16,405 nucleotides of DNA from Streptosporangiaceae bacterium (lineage in GTDB: Bacteria > Actinomycetota > Actinomycetes > Streptosporangiales > Streptosporangiaceae), in assembly GCA_025934635.1 (NCBI GenBank), contig JAICWX010000201.1, positions 1 to 16,405 of the forward strand. The letters run 5' to 3'. The translations under genes and the position numbers were made by a program. Of the stretch, positions 1-7,074 are shown in pieces. Under the pieces are notes generated by a model. It had not been told where the DNA came from, made no database searches, and was given only the letters and a program-made list of their open reading frames with translations. Every line of letters starts with the position of its first letter. Within the stretch, counting starts at the first letter, position 1.

Positions 1-8
1 AAAACCGA

Positions 9-1853
9 TCACAGCGAGCCGCCGATCACCGTGAGCTTGGGCACGTCCTCGACCAGGCGCCGGGTGTAGGGGTCGGCCGGGTGCTCCAGGACCTGCTCGA
101 CCGGGCCCGACTCGGCCACCACCCCGTCCCGCAGGACCACGGCGGACTGGGCGATGCTGCGCACCAGGGCGAGGTTGTGCGTGATGAACACCAGGGCCAG
201 GTGCCGTTCGGACTGAATCCGGCGCAGCAGCTCCACGATGACCGCCTGAACCGAGACGTCCAGCGACGAGGTCACCTCGTCGCAGATCAGCAGCTCCGGC
301 TCGACCGCCAGGGCCCGGGCGATCGCGACCCGCTGCCGCTCCCCGCCGGAGAGCTGATCCGGGTAGCAGGACAGCACATCCGGGGCCAGTGACACGTCCT
401 TCAGCACGTCGGCCGTGCGCACCGAGCGCTCGCGGCGGGACAGGCCGGTGAGCTGCTGCAGCTGCTGGTCGATGATCTGGCTGATGGTCTTGCGCGGGTT
501 GAGCGAGGTGTACGGGTTCTGGAAGATGTACTGGACCCGGCGCAGCACGGACTTGTCGCGCTGGCGGGCACCGCGGGCCAGGGCAGTGCCACCGAAGGCG
601 ATCTCGCCCGTCCAGTTGCTGTGCAGCCCGGCGATGCAGCGGGCGAGCGTGGTCTTGCCCGAACCGGACTCGCCGACGACGGCAACGCAGGTGCGCGGCG
701 GTACCTCGAGACCGATGCCGGACAGGACCGGCGTGCTGCCGTACCGGGCCGCCACCTCCCGGACGGACAGGACCGGTGCTTCCGCCGGAGCAGGCAAGCC
801 AGCTACCGGCAGGCGTTCGGGACGGGTGGCCGGGATCTCCCGGGCCCGCAGGCAGCGCACGGAACGGTCGGCCACGATCACCAGTTCCGGTGCCTCGGTG
901 GTGCAGGCGTCGATGGCGTAACCGCAGCGCGCGGCGAACGAGCAGCCGGCCCCGCGGCGGCCCGGCCGCGGCTGCTGGCCGTCGATCCCGGTCAGCCGCT
1001 CGGCGCGCTCGGGCGACGGCACGGCCCCGAGCAGGCCGCGGGTGTACGGATGAACCGGCTCGCCGAACAGGCGGCTCGTGGACCCGATCTCCACGACGCG
1101 TCCCGCGTACATGACCGCGACCTCGGACACCAGGCCGCTGACCACGGCCAGGTCGTGGCTGACGTAGACGGCCGCCACCCCGTAGGAACGGCACAGGCCG
1201 CGGACGGTCTCCAGGACGTGACGCTGGGTGGAGACATCGAGGCCGGTCGTCGGTTCGTCCAGCACGATCAGCGACGGCCGGCACGCGAACGCCATCGCCA
1301 GCGCGACCCGCTGCTGCTGACCCCCGGAGAGCTGGTGCGGGTACCGGTGCAGCAGCTCCGGCGTGGGATCCAGGGACACCTCCCGCATGACCTCGGCCAC
1401 CCGGTCACCGGCGTCACCAGAGGCACCAGCGCCACCGGAGCCACCGACGGCGTCGGCGTGGACCTGAAGTACCTCACGAACCTGGGCTCCCACCCGGAGC
1501 GTGGGGTTGAGCGCCGAGGACGGGTCCTGGGGCACGTAGCTGACCCGGGCGCCGCGCGCCGCCCGCAGGTCGCGCGGGCTCAGCGCCAGCAGGTCGATTC
1601 CGTCCAGCAGAACCTGGCCCGCGGTGATGCTCAGCCCCCGGCGGGTGTGGCCGAGCAGGGCCAGCGCCACGGTGGTCTTGCCCGAGCCGGACTCGCCGAC
1701 CAGGCCGAGCACCTCGCCCGCCCGGACGGCGAAAGAGATGTCGCGCACCACGTCGGGCCCGGACCGGCCCACCCGGACCTCCAGGCCGGCCACCTTCAGC
1801 CGCACCTCCGAAGAAGCCTCCAGCTGGTCGGCACGTCCCGGAAACTCGCTCAT
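9..1853 (-). CDS. Fused two-domain ABC transporter ATP-binding protein (DppD-DppF type)
   Basis: This is the cytoplasmic ATPase that powers uptake of a peptide, nickel or similar solute through the two permeases encoded just upstream. The 614-residue protein holds two complete ABC domains. Domain 1 has Walker A at 53-61 (GESGSGKTT), Q-loop Q109, signature LSGGQ at 175-179, Walker B ending DE at 199-200 and H-loop H233. Domain 2 has Walker A at 394-402, Q445, signature LSGGE at 501-505, Walker B DE at 525-526 and H559. Between them lies an oligopeptide-type C-terminal extension with cysteines at 304, 310, 317 and 334, a pattern seen in DppD-like proteins. The ATG at 1853 overlaps the permease stop by 4 bases (ATGA) and has AGGAG at 1862-1866 upstream, which decides the start; the frame stays open further upstream but only as a shadow of the permease gene. 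DppD and DppF are usually separate, so this is a natural fusion. The substrate is not readable from the sequence. Confidence 0.95.
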   Translation of the reverse strand: MSEFPGRADQLEASSEVRLKVAGLEVRVGRSGPDVVRDISFAVRAGEVLGLVGESGSGKTTVALALLGHTRRGLSITAGQVLLDGIDLLALSPRDLRAARGARVSYVPQDPSSALNPTLRVGAQVREVLQVHADAVGGSGGAGASGDAGDRVAEVMREVSLDPTPELLHRYPHQLSGGQQQRVALAMAFACRPSLIVLDEPTTGLDVSTQRHVLETVRGLCRSYGVAAVYVSHDLAVVSGLVSEVAVMYAGRVVEIGSTSRLFGEPVHPYTRGLLGAVPSPERAERLTGIDGQQPRPGRRGAGCSFAARCGYAIDACTTEAPELVIVADRSVRCLRAREIPATRPERLPVAGLPAPAEAPVLSVREVAARYGSTPVLSGIGLEVPPRTCVAVVGESGSGKTTLARCIAGLHSNWTGEIAFGGTALARGARQRDKSVLRRVQYIFQNPYTSLNPRKTISQIIDQQLQQLTGLSRRERSVRTADVLKDVSLAPDVLSCYPDQLSGGERQRVAIARALAVEPELLICDEVTSSLDVSVQAVIVELLRRIQSERHLALVFITHNLALVRSIAQSAVVLRDGVVAESGPVEQVLEHPADPYTRRLVEDVPKLTVIGGSL

Positions 1854-2782
1854 CGGCCGAGCTCCTGGCCGAGGTTGTCGATCAGCGCCGCTTCCTCGGG
1901 CCGGCGGTCGGCGCCGATCGCGACCCGCGCGAACGCGTCGGTGAAGGTGTTGATCCCGATCGTCAGCAGCGCGATCAGCGCGGCCGGGACGATGACCGCC
2001 CACGGGTTCTGCGACAGGCCGATCCGGTTCTCGTAGATCATCGTTCCCCAGGTCGCGGCCGGCGGTGCCTGCCCGAACCCGAGGAAGGCCAGGCCCGCGA
2101 AGATGGTGATGGAATAGGTCAGCCGCAGGCCGGTCTCCACCATGAGCGGGCTGACCAGGTTGGGCAGGATCTCCTTGATCATGACCTTGCCCGGCCGCAT
2201 GCCCTGCAGCTCCGCCGCCTTGACGAAGTCCCGCTCGGAGACGTCGAGGGTCGCCGAGCGCAGCACCCGGGCCACCTGCGGAGCGTGCGAGACGCCGACC
2301 GTGAGGGTGATCAGCCAGAGCTTGGGCCCGAGCAGGCTCAGCAGCAGCAGCGCGAACACCACCTGGGGAAACGACAGGATCACGTCCGCCGTCCGCATGA
2401 TGATCCCGTCGCTGACACCGCGCAGGTAGGCGGCGGAAACGCCGGCCAGCGCGCCGCCCGCGATCCCGATCGCGGTCGCGCACACGGCCATGACCAGCAG
2501 CACCCAGCCGCCGTCAAGGACCCGCGACAGCACGTCGCGGCCGAGGTAGTCGCCGCCGAGCCAGAATTGCCCCGAGGGCTTGCCGAACGCCAGCGTGACC
2601 AGCGCGGTGGCGGGCTGCGGGGCCACCAGCGGGCCGATGACCGCGGTCAGCACGACGATGGCGGCCATCGCCAGCCCGATCGCGCCGCGGGGCGTGCGCG
2701 CCGCCGTCAGCAGCGCCGACGCCCGCTCGCGGCGCCCGGCCCGGTGGCCCGGCCGGGCTGACGACACGGTGGGAGCGGCCAT
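1850..2782 (-). CDS. ABC transporter permease, DppC/OppC type
   Basis: Inner-membrane permease subunit of the peptide/nickel ABC importer, 310 residues, the usual length for this family. A basic N-terminal cytoplasmic tail precedes a first hydrophobic helix (about residues 34-52), followed by the DppC-type periplasmic segment and a block of further helices. The EAA loop that contacts the ATPase is visible as AAELQGMRPGKVMIKEILPN. The C-terminal helix ends in the family-typical stretch NTFTDAFARVAIG. The start is the ATG at 2782, five bases after the stop of the DppB-type gene, with an AGGTAGG-like ribosome site. The stop overlaps the ATPase gene start by four bases, so the three genes are translationally linked. 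The family is clear; the transported substrate is not. Confidence 0.94.
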   Translation of the reverse strand: MAAPTVSSARPGHRAGRRERASALLTAARTPRGAIGLAMAAIVVLTAVIGPLVAPQPATALVTLAFGKPSGQFWLGGDYLGRDVLSRVLDGGWVLLVMAVCATAIGIAGGALAGVSAAYLRGVSDGIIMRTADVILSFPQVVFALLLLSLLGPKLWLITLTVGVSHAPQVARVLRSATLDVSERDFVKAAELQGMRPGKVMIKEILPNLVSPLMVETGLRLTYSITIFAGLAFLGFGQAPPAATWGTMIYENRIGLSQNPWAVIVPAALIALLTIGINTFTDAFARVAIGADRRPEEAALIDNLGQELGR

Positions 2783-2787
2783 GGCGC

Positions 2788-3795
2788 CTACCTGGCGATC
2801 CGGCGCCGCGGCGTGGCCAGCAGGGCGATGACGTCGGTGAAGATGTTCATGACCACGTAGAACGCGGCCAGGACGATCACGATGAACTGGATCGTCGGGA
2901 TGTCACGGCCGTTGACCGCCTCCACCAGCCCCTGGCCGATACCCGGGAAGTTGAAGACGTTCTCGACGATGACGATCCCGCCCGCCAGGTACAGGAAGCC
3001 GAGCCCGATGACCTGGATGGTGGGCGCGATCGCGTTGGGCAGCGCGTGCACGAGCACGATGCGCCACTCCGGCACGCCCTTGAGCTGGGCCATCTCCACG
3101 TAGTCGGACTCGAGGGCCTCGATCATGGCCGCGCGCATCATGCGCATGGTGTACGGCACGATCACGATCACGAGCGTGGCTACCGGCAGGATGAGCAGCT
3201 GCGGCTCGCTCCAGGCGTACGTGCCCGGGGCCAGCAGCGAGACGCCCGGCAGGACGTGGAAGACGACGGTGGCGAGCAGGATGATCAGGCCGATGGCGAC
3301 GACGAACTCGGGCAGCGACGTCGCGGCCAGCAGCACGACCGAGGTGACGCGATCGAACCAGCCGTCCTTGCGCAGCGCGGCGACTGCCCCCAGGGCGACC
3401 CCCAGGAACGAGCCGATCACCCCGGTGACCAGGACCAGGATGGCGGAGTTGACCAGCCTCGGCTCCACCAGGCTCCACACCGACTGGCTGTTGACCAGGG
3501 AGTTGCCCAGCCGGCCCTGGAACAGGCCGGAGATCCAGGTCCAGTACTGATCGAAGATGCCGCGGTTCAGGTGCAGCTGGTTCTCCAGCGCCCGCACCCG
3601 CACCGGGTTGGCGTTACGGCCGAGGATCGCGAAGGCGGCGTTGCCGGGCAGCACCTCGGTGGCCACGAAGACCACCACCGAGACGAGGAACAGGGTGAGC
3701 ACCCCGATGGCAAGCCTCCGGCGGACCAAACGGGCGATCGGATGAGCATCGCGAACGCCCGCTGCCACCGCGGGAGGATCCGCTACTACGGCCAC
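2788..3795 (-). CDS. ABC transporter permease, DppB/OppB type
   Basis: Inner-membrane permease that pairs with the DppC-type subunit, first gene of the minus-strand importer operon. At 335 residues it is of normal DppB length. Helix 1 (LAIGVLTLFLVSVVVFVATEV) follows a basic RRRL motif, then come the large extracytoplasmic loop and about five further helices. The EAA loop reads MAQLKGVPEWRIVLVHALPN, and the C terminus is the typical NIFTDVIALLATPRRR. The start shown is GTG at 3795. No good Shine-Dalgarno is visible before it, and the next in-frame GTG at 3768 is possible, so the first nine residues are uncertain. A missing upstream leader or leaderless transcription would explain the weak ribosome site. 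Its promoter must lie in the 450-bp divergent region shared with the binding-protein gene. Confidence 0.93.
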   Translation of the reverse strand: MAVVADPPAVAAGVRDAHPIARLVRRRLAIGVLTLFLVSVVVFVATEVLPGNAAFAILGRNANPVRVRALENQLHLNRGIFDQYWTWISGLFQGRLGNSLVNSQSVWSLVEPRLVNSAILVLVTGVIGSFLGVALGAVAALRKDGWFDRVTSVVLLAATSLPEFVVAIGLIILLATVVFHVLPGVSLLAPGTYAWSEPQLLILPVATLVIVIVPYTMRMMRAAMIEALESDYVEMAQLKGVPEWRIVLVHALPNAIAPTIQVIGLGFLYLAGGIVIVENVFNFPGIGQGLVEAVNGRDIPTIQFIVIVLAAFYVVMNIFTDVIALLATPRRRIAR

Positions 3796-4245
3796 AGCCG
3801 GCTCAGCCAGCAGAACGTGAGGATGTCCGGCTCCTCGAGGTTCGGGGCGTCACGTGGCCGGTTCCTTCCGTTCGTGCGAGGTCAGGCGCCGACGGTGAAT
3901 GGTAGCTCAGTAAATCCTGTTTCCTACCGTAACGGGCCCGTTGGACGCCCGGCAAACTTCGACGCGCGGCCGGCTGCCCCGGCTCCGCGGGTGTGACGGC
4001 CGACACCGTCGGTATAACTACATGATCAACACCGGGACAGTCCAGCGGGCTGACCCAAGGCTCAATGTCATGCTTGACCGGGTTCGTACCCTGCTGTAAC
4101 GGTTGGCTTCCTCGTCGGCGGCCGGGGAGTGCTCGACCGGTAGGGACCCCGGCCGGCAGGGACCCCGGCCGGCAGGGACCCCGGCCGGCAGGCCGAGGCA
4201 AATAAACGATCTTGATCAGGACCTTGTAACGGGGAGGTACTTTCT
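3796..4245. promoter_or_regulatory. Divergent control region of the ABC importer genes
   Basis: These 450 bases separate the minus-strand permease/ATPase operon from the plus-strand binding-protein gene, and I see no supported gene in them. The stretch around 3898-3935 is AT-richer than its surroundings and carries GGTAG at 3902-3906 and a matching CTACC further on. A perfect small dyad CCGAC-ACC-GTCGG at 4000-4012 directly abuts TATAAC (4013-4018), a 5/6 match to the -10 consensus, although no convincing -35 lies at the right distance. A TTGACC at about 4075 is followed by a weak TAACGG. A tandem 16-bp repeat occupies 4143-4190. A GGGGAGG ribosome site at 4231-4237 serves the plus-strand gene. 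Promoters for both directions are inferred from gene layout rather than proven by motif. Confidence 0.5.
4143..4190. repeat. Three perfect tandem copies of a 16-bp GC-rich unit
   Basis: The unit GGGACCCCGGCCGGCA is repeated three times without a mismatch at 4143-4158, 4159-4174 and 4175-4190. A degenerate fragment of a fourth copy lies just before (4131-4142, about 8 of 12 bases). Each unit contains the palindrome CCGGCCGG, so the array can also fold on itself. It lies in the 5' region of the binding-protein gene, about 55-100 bases before its GTG. It could be a set of repressor sites, a slippage-prone tandem repeat, or part of the untranslated leader; the sequence does not say which. Confidence 0.85.
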
Positions 4246-5850
4246 GTGAGCCGTTCGAATGAACGCTCGACGCCCGCACTGAGGGAGCTGCCCGGTCGGC
4301 GCGAGTTTCTTCGCGGGATCGCAGTTACCGGTGTCATCGCCACCTCAAGCGGCCTGCTCGCCGCCTGCACGAGCGATTCCAAGAGCACGACCCCCAGTGC
4401 CGCCGCTTCCGCTAAGCCCAAGCGCGGGGGCAACCTCAAGATAGGCCTGGCCGGCGGCTCGAGCTCGGACACGCTCGACCCGCACCAGGGCCTGACCTAC
4501 CTCGACACCGGCCGCTTCGAGGCGCTCTACCAGCCCCTGGTCAAGCTCAACAAGAGCGCCAAGGTTGAGTACGTGCTGGCCGAGTCCATCACGCCGAACG
4601 CGGCGCTGACGCAGTGGACCATCAAGCTCCGCCCGGGCGTCACCTTCCACAGCGGGAAGTCCCTTACGTCCGCCGATGTGGTCTACACCATCAACCGGAT
4701 CGTCTCGAACAGCTACAGCGGGTCGCTGTTCTTCGGCCCGGTCGACATCAAGGGCGTGAAGGCGGTCGACAAGCTCACCGTCACGGTGCCGATGACGTCT
4801 CCCTTCGGCAGCTTCGTCGACCAGCTGGCGGGCGGCTGGTATTACCTGTACGTGGTGCCGTCCGGCTTCAACGGGAAGACCTTCGACGGGACCGGGCCGT
4901 TCGCGTACCAGAGCTTCACTCCGGGCCAGCGCAGTGTCTTCGTCCGCAACAAGAACTACTGGAAGTCCGGCCTCCCGTATGCCGACACCCTGACGATCAC
5001 CGACTTCACCGACAACACCGCGGTCCAGGACGCCCTGACCACCAACGTCATCCAGGCCGCCGGCCAGCTCGACCCGCCGCAGATGGCGTCGCTGGCGAAC
5101 ACCGCCGGCGTCAAGGCCGTCGCCTCGCACACCGGGCAGTTCAAGCCGTTCACCATGCGCATCGACCAGGCGCCGTTCAACGACAACAACGTCCGCCAGG
5201 CCTTCCGCCTCCTGGTCGGGCGGCAGCAGCTGATCGACTCGGCGCTCGATGGCTTCGGGGTGGTGGCCAACGACCTCTTCGCCCCGTTTGACCCCGACTT
5301 CGACAACTCGCTGCACCGGCAGCAAGACATCCCGAAGGCCAAGGCCCTGCTCAAGCAGGCGGGCAAGGAGCACCTGACGGTGACGCTGACGACGTCGCCC
5401 CTCGCGACCGGCATGGTGGCGATGGCGACGGTCCTGGCGGAGCAGGCGGCGGCGGCCGGCGTCACGGTGAAGATCAAGAACGTCGACCCCGGCACGTTCT
5501 TCGGCGACAACTACCTGAACTGGACGTTCTCCCAGGACTACTACAGCTACGCCCCGTACCTGAACCAGGTAGCCCAGTCGTTCCTTCCGACCGGGCCCTT
5601 CAACGAGACGCACGAAAATAGCGCTCACTACAACAATCTCTACAAGCAGGCCAATTCGACGAATAATGCGTCGACGCGCAAGGAGATCCTGCACGAGATG
5701 CAGCAGATCGACTTCGAGCAGGGCGCCTACATCATTCCCACGTTCATGGACACGCTCGACGCCTACACCGACAAGATCGCTGGCTACAGCCACGACCAGG
5801 TGGGCGAGTCGCTGTCCGGCTGGGACTTCGAGCACTTCTGGCTCGTCTGA
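4246..5850 (+). CDS. Peptide/nickel ABC transporter substrate-binding lipoprotein (SBP_bac_5), Tat-type signal
   Basis: Extracytoplasmic receptor of the importer encoded divergently to the left; it captures the solute and delivers it to the permeases. The protein has 534 residues, normal for the DppA/OppA (SBP_bac_5) class. The N terminus carries a twin-arginine motif GRREFLRG (R18-R19), a hydrophobic stretch and the lipobox LLAAC with the lipidated cysteine at 41, so it should be exported folded by Tat and anchored in the membrane. A low-complexity Ser/Ala/Thr/Pro linker follows. The mature domain begins GGNLKIGLAGGSSSDTLDPH, a typical start, and LRPGVTFHSGKSLTSADVVY is the family's signature region. 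The GTG start at 4246 is set by GGGGAGG eight bases upstream. The gene is expressed away from its permease operon instead of leading it, which is less common. The ligand cannot be read from the sequence. Confidence 0.95.
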   Translation: MSRSNERSTPALRELPGRREFLRGIAVTGVIATSSGLLAACTSDSKSTTPSAAASAKPKRGGNLKIGLAGGSSSDTLDPHQGLTYLDTGRFEALYQPLVKLNKSAKVEYVLAESITPNAALTQWTIKLRPGVTFHSGKSLTSADVVYTINRIVSNSYSGSLFFGPVDIKGVKAVDKLTVTVPMTSPFGSFVDQLAGGWYYLYVVPSGFNGKTFDGTGPFAYQSFTPGQRSVFVRNKNYWKSGLPYADTLTITDFTDNTAVQDALTTNVIQAAGQLDPPQMASLANTAGVKAVASHTGQFKPFTMRIDQAPFNDNNVRQAFRLLVGRQQLIDSALDGFGVVANDLFAPFDPDFDNSLHRQQDIPKAKALLKQAGKEHLTVTLTTSPLATGMVAMATVLAEQAAAAGVTVKIKNVDPGTFFGDNYLNWTFSQDYYSYAPYLNQVAQSFLPTGPFNETHENSAHYNNLYKQANSTNNASTRKEILHEMQQIDFEQGAYIIPTFMDTLDAYTDKIAGYSHDQVGESLSGWDFEHFWLV

Positions 5851-5859
5851 CGCCGGTCG

Positions 5860-5894
5860 GCTGATGGCGGTCCGCCCGGCGGACCGCCATCAGC
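5860..5894. terminator. Long hairpin after the binding-protein gene
   Basis: Nine bases after the TGA of the binding-protein gene, GCTGATGGCGGTCCGCC (5860-5876) pairs perfectly with GGCGGACCGCCATCAGC (5878-5894). That gives 17-base arms with essentially no loop; in practice the innermost pairs would open. There is no T-run, as is common for actinobacterial terminators. It lies between convergent genes and could stop transcription from either side. Confidence 0.7.
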
Positions 5895-5901
5895 TCCCTC
5901 A

Positions 5902-5916
5902 CGTTGCCGGGCAACG
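5902..5916. terminator. Short second hairpin in the convergent region
   Basis: CGTTGC (5902-5907) and GCAACG (5911-5916) form a perfect 6-bp stem with a CGG loop. It lies downstream of the minus-strand NMT1-type gene that ends at 5990, so it may be that gene's terminator or an auxiliary stem to the long hairpin at 5860-5894. No T-run is present. Confidence 0.35.
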
Positions 5917-5989
5917 CCGGCAGCAGGGTTTCGACCTGTCGTCGTGGGGTGGCTACCAGGACCAGCCGCCGTCTACCGAGATCCGCGAC

Positions 5990-7024
5990 CTAACCCGAGA
6001 TCATGCTGTTCACGCTGACCTGGGTGGTGATCATCCCGGAGTCGTACATCAGCGTGGCGAGCCGCTGGACCTGGCCGACGTTCAGCGATGTCGGGTACGT
6101 CCCCAAGGTGACCAGGGCCGCGTCCCCCGTCCCGATGCCGGCGAGGTTCGACAACGCGGACTGCACCGGGCCGCGCTGGGCGCATTCGGCCTGCGCCTGG
6201 CCCAGGGCCTGCTGGAACGCCTGTACGGCCGACGGGTTCGCGTGCGCGTAGGAGTCCAGGCTGAAGTAGCCCGACATCGGGAGCCCGGACGTCACGCCGT
6301 TGCTGGCGTCCACGACCTCGACCGCCCCGAGCTGTTTCTCGGCCTCCAGGATGTAGGGCTCGGAGGCCAGGATGGCCGACACCTGATGGCTGCGCAGCGC
6401 CCCGATCATGGCCTGCGGCGCCATCGGGGTCCATTTCACGCTGCTCGGGCTCACGCCGTCGTTCTGCAGGACCTCCTGCGCCGCCAGGGTCTGGATGTTG
6501 TACGGGACCGTCGCGCTTTACGGGGCGACCTGCCTGAGCGGCGTGGCCACGCCGGCCGTGCCCGGCAGCTGCCGCGCCGTCGCGATGTGGCCGGGCAGGG
6601 CGAGGATGGCTACCGACTTCGAGGTCGCGTCATATCCGTCGGCGATGAGCCGCAGCGAGGCGTCCTTGTTGGCCTGCGCGTAGAAGAAGCTTGTGTAGTC
6701 GCCGGCCGCGACCTGAACCTTACCGCCCTTGAGGTCGGCGAGCTCGGCGGTCAGGGACTGGTAGTCCTTGACCGTGACGTTCAGGCCGTACTGCTTGAAC
6801 AGCCCCTCCTTGACCGCCACGCTGAGCGGGGCGTTGTCGATGCCGGGGATCGCGGCCACCGTGATCGCCGCTCCGTTCCCGGACACGGTGCCGGACCCGC
6901 CGGTGCCCGGGAAATGACAGCCGGTGGCCAGCACCGTCACCGACACGGCGACCGGCGCGAGGCGCAGGGCCGGGGCCAAGCGGCGCAGGGTGCCGACGTG
7001 GACTCTGGTCCAGGCCAGCCGCAT
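5990..7024 (-). pseudogene. NMT1/taurine-nitrate-type ABC substrate-binding lipoprotein, interrupted by an in-frame stop
   Basis: Two open stretches in one reading frame, 7024-6521 and 6517-5990, are separated only by a TAA at 6518-6520. Joined, they make about 344 codons, the usual length for an NMT1/SsuA-like binding protein that captures nitrate, sulfonates or pyrimidine precursors. The start is ATG 7024 with an AGAGGGGG ribosome site. The N terminus is a lipoprotein signal ending VLATGC. Family features include the opening segment IDNAPLSVAVKEGLFKQYGL before the stop, and YNIQTLAAQEVL, VSAILASEPYI and LGTYPTSLN after it. The segment just before the stop looks about ten codons longer than usual between PG and YNIQTL, hinting at a small local rearrangement. 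No permease or ATPase lies beside it. Restart at the GTG near 6454 would give a 154-residue fragment without a signal. A sequencing error at one base would also explain the break. Confidence 0.8.
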
Positions 7025-7045
7025 GGGGCCCCCTCTGGAGTGGAC

Positions 7046-7051
7046 AAGGAG
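7046..7051 (+). promoter_or_regulatory. Strong Shine-Dalgarno without a proper start codon
   Basis: AAGGAG at 7046-7051 lies five bases before ATC (7057-7059), which is in frame with the cvnA-type gene. The first standard start in frame is GTG 7075, 23 bases away and too far for this site. It looks like the original ribosome site of cvnA left behind after loss of the start and first membrane helix, or possibly an unusual non-AUG start. Confidence 0.4.
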
Positions 7052-7074
7052 ACGGGATCTTCATCGCCTCGTCC

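Noticed and set aside
621..2036. Long plus-strand open frame of 471 codons opposite the fused ATPase
   Set aside because: It is antisense to a gene with all ABC motifs, has biased low-complexity composition and no recognisable domain; a GC-rich shadow frame.
4143..4190. CRISPR array
   Set aside because: Units are only 16 bp and directly adjacent without spacers; no cas genes nearby.
4345..5835. Minus-strand open frame of 496 codons opposite the binding-protein gene
   Set aside because: Lies fully under the lipoprotein gene and is rich in Val/Arg/Gly with no family motifs; third-position GC bias explains it.
6518..6520. Programmed stop-codon readthrough in the NMT1 gene
   Set aside because: The codon is TAA, the least leaky stop, and no stem-loop or readthrough context is evident; mutation or sequence error is simpler.
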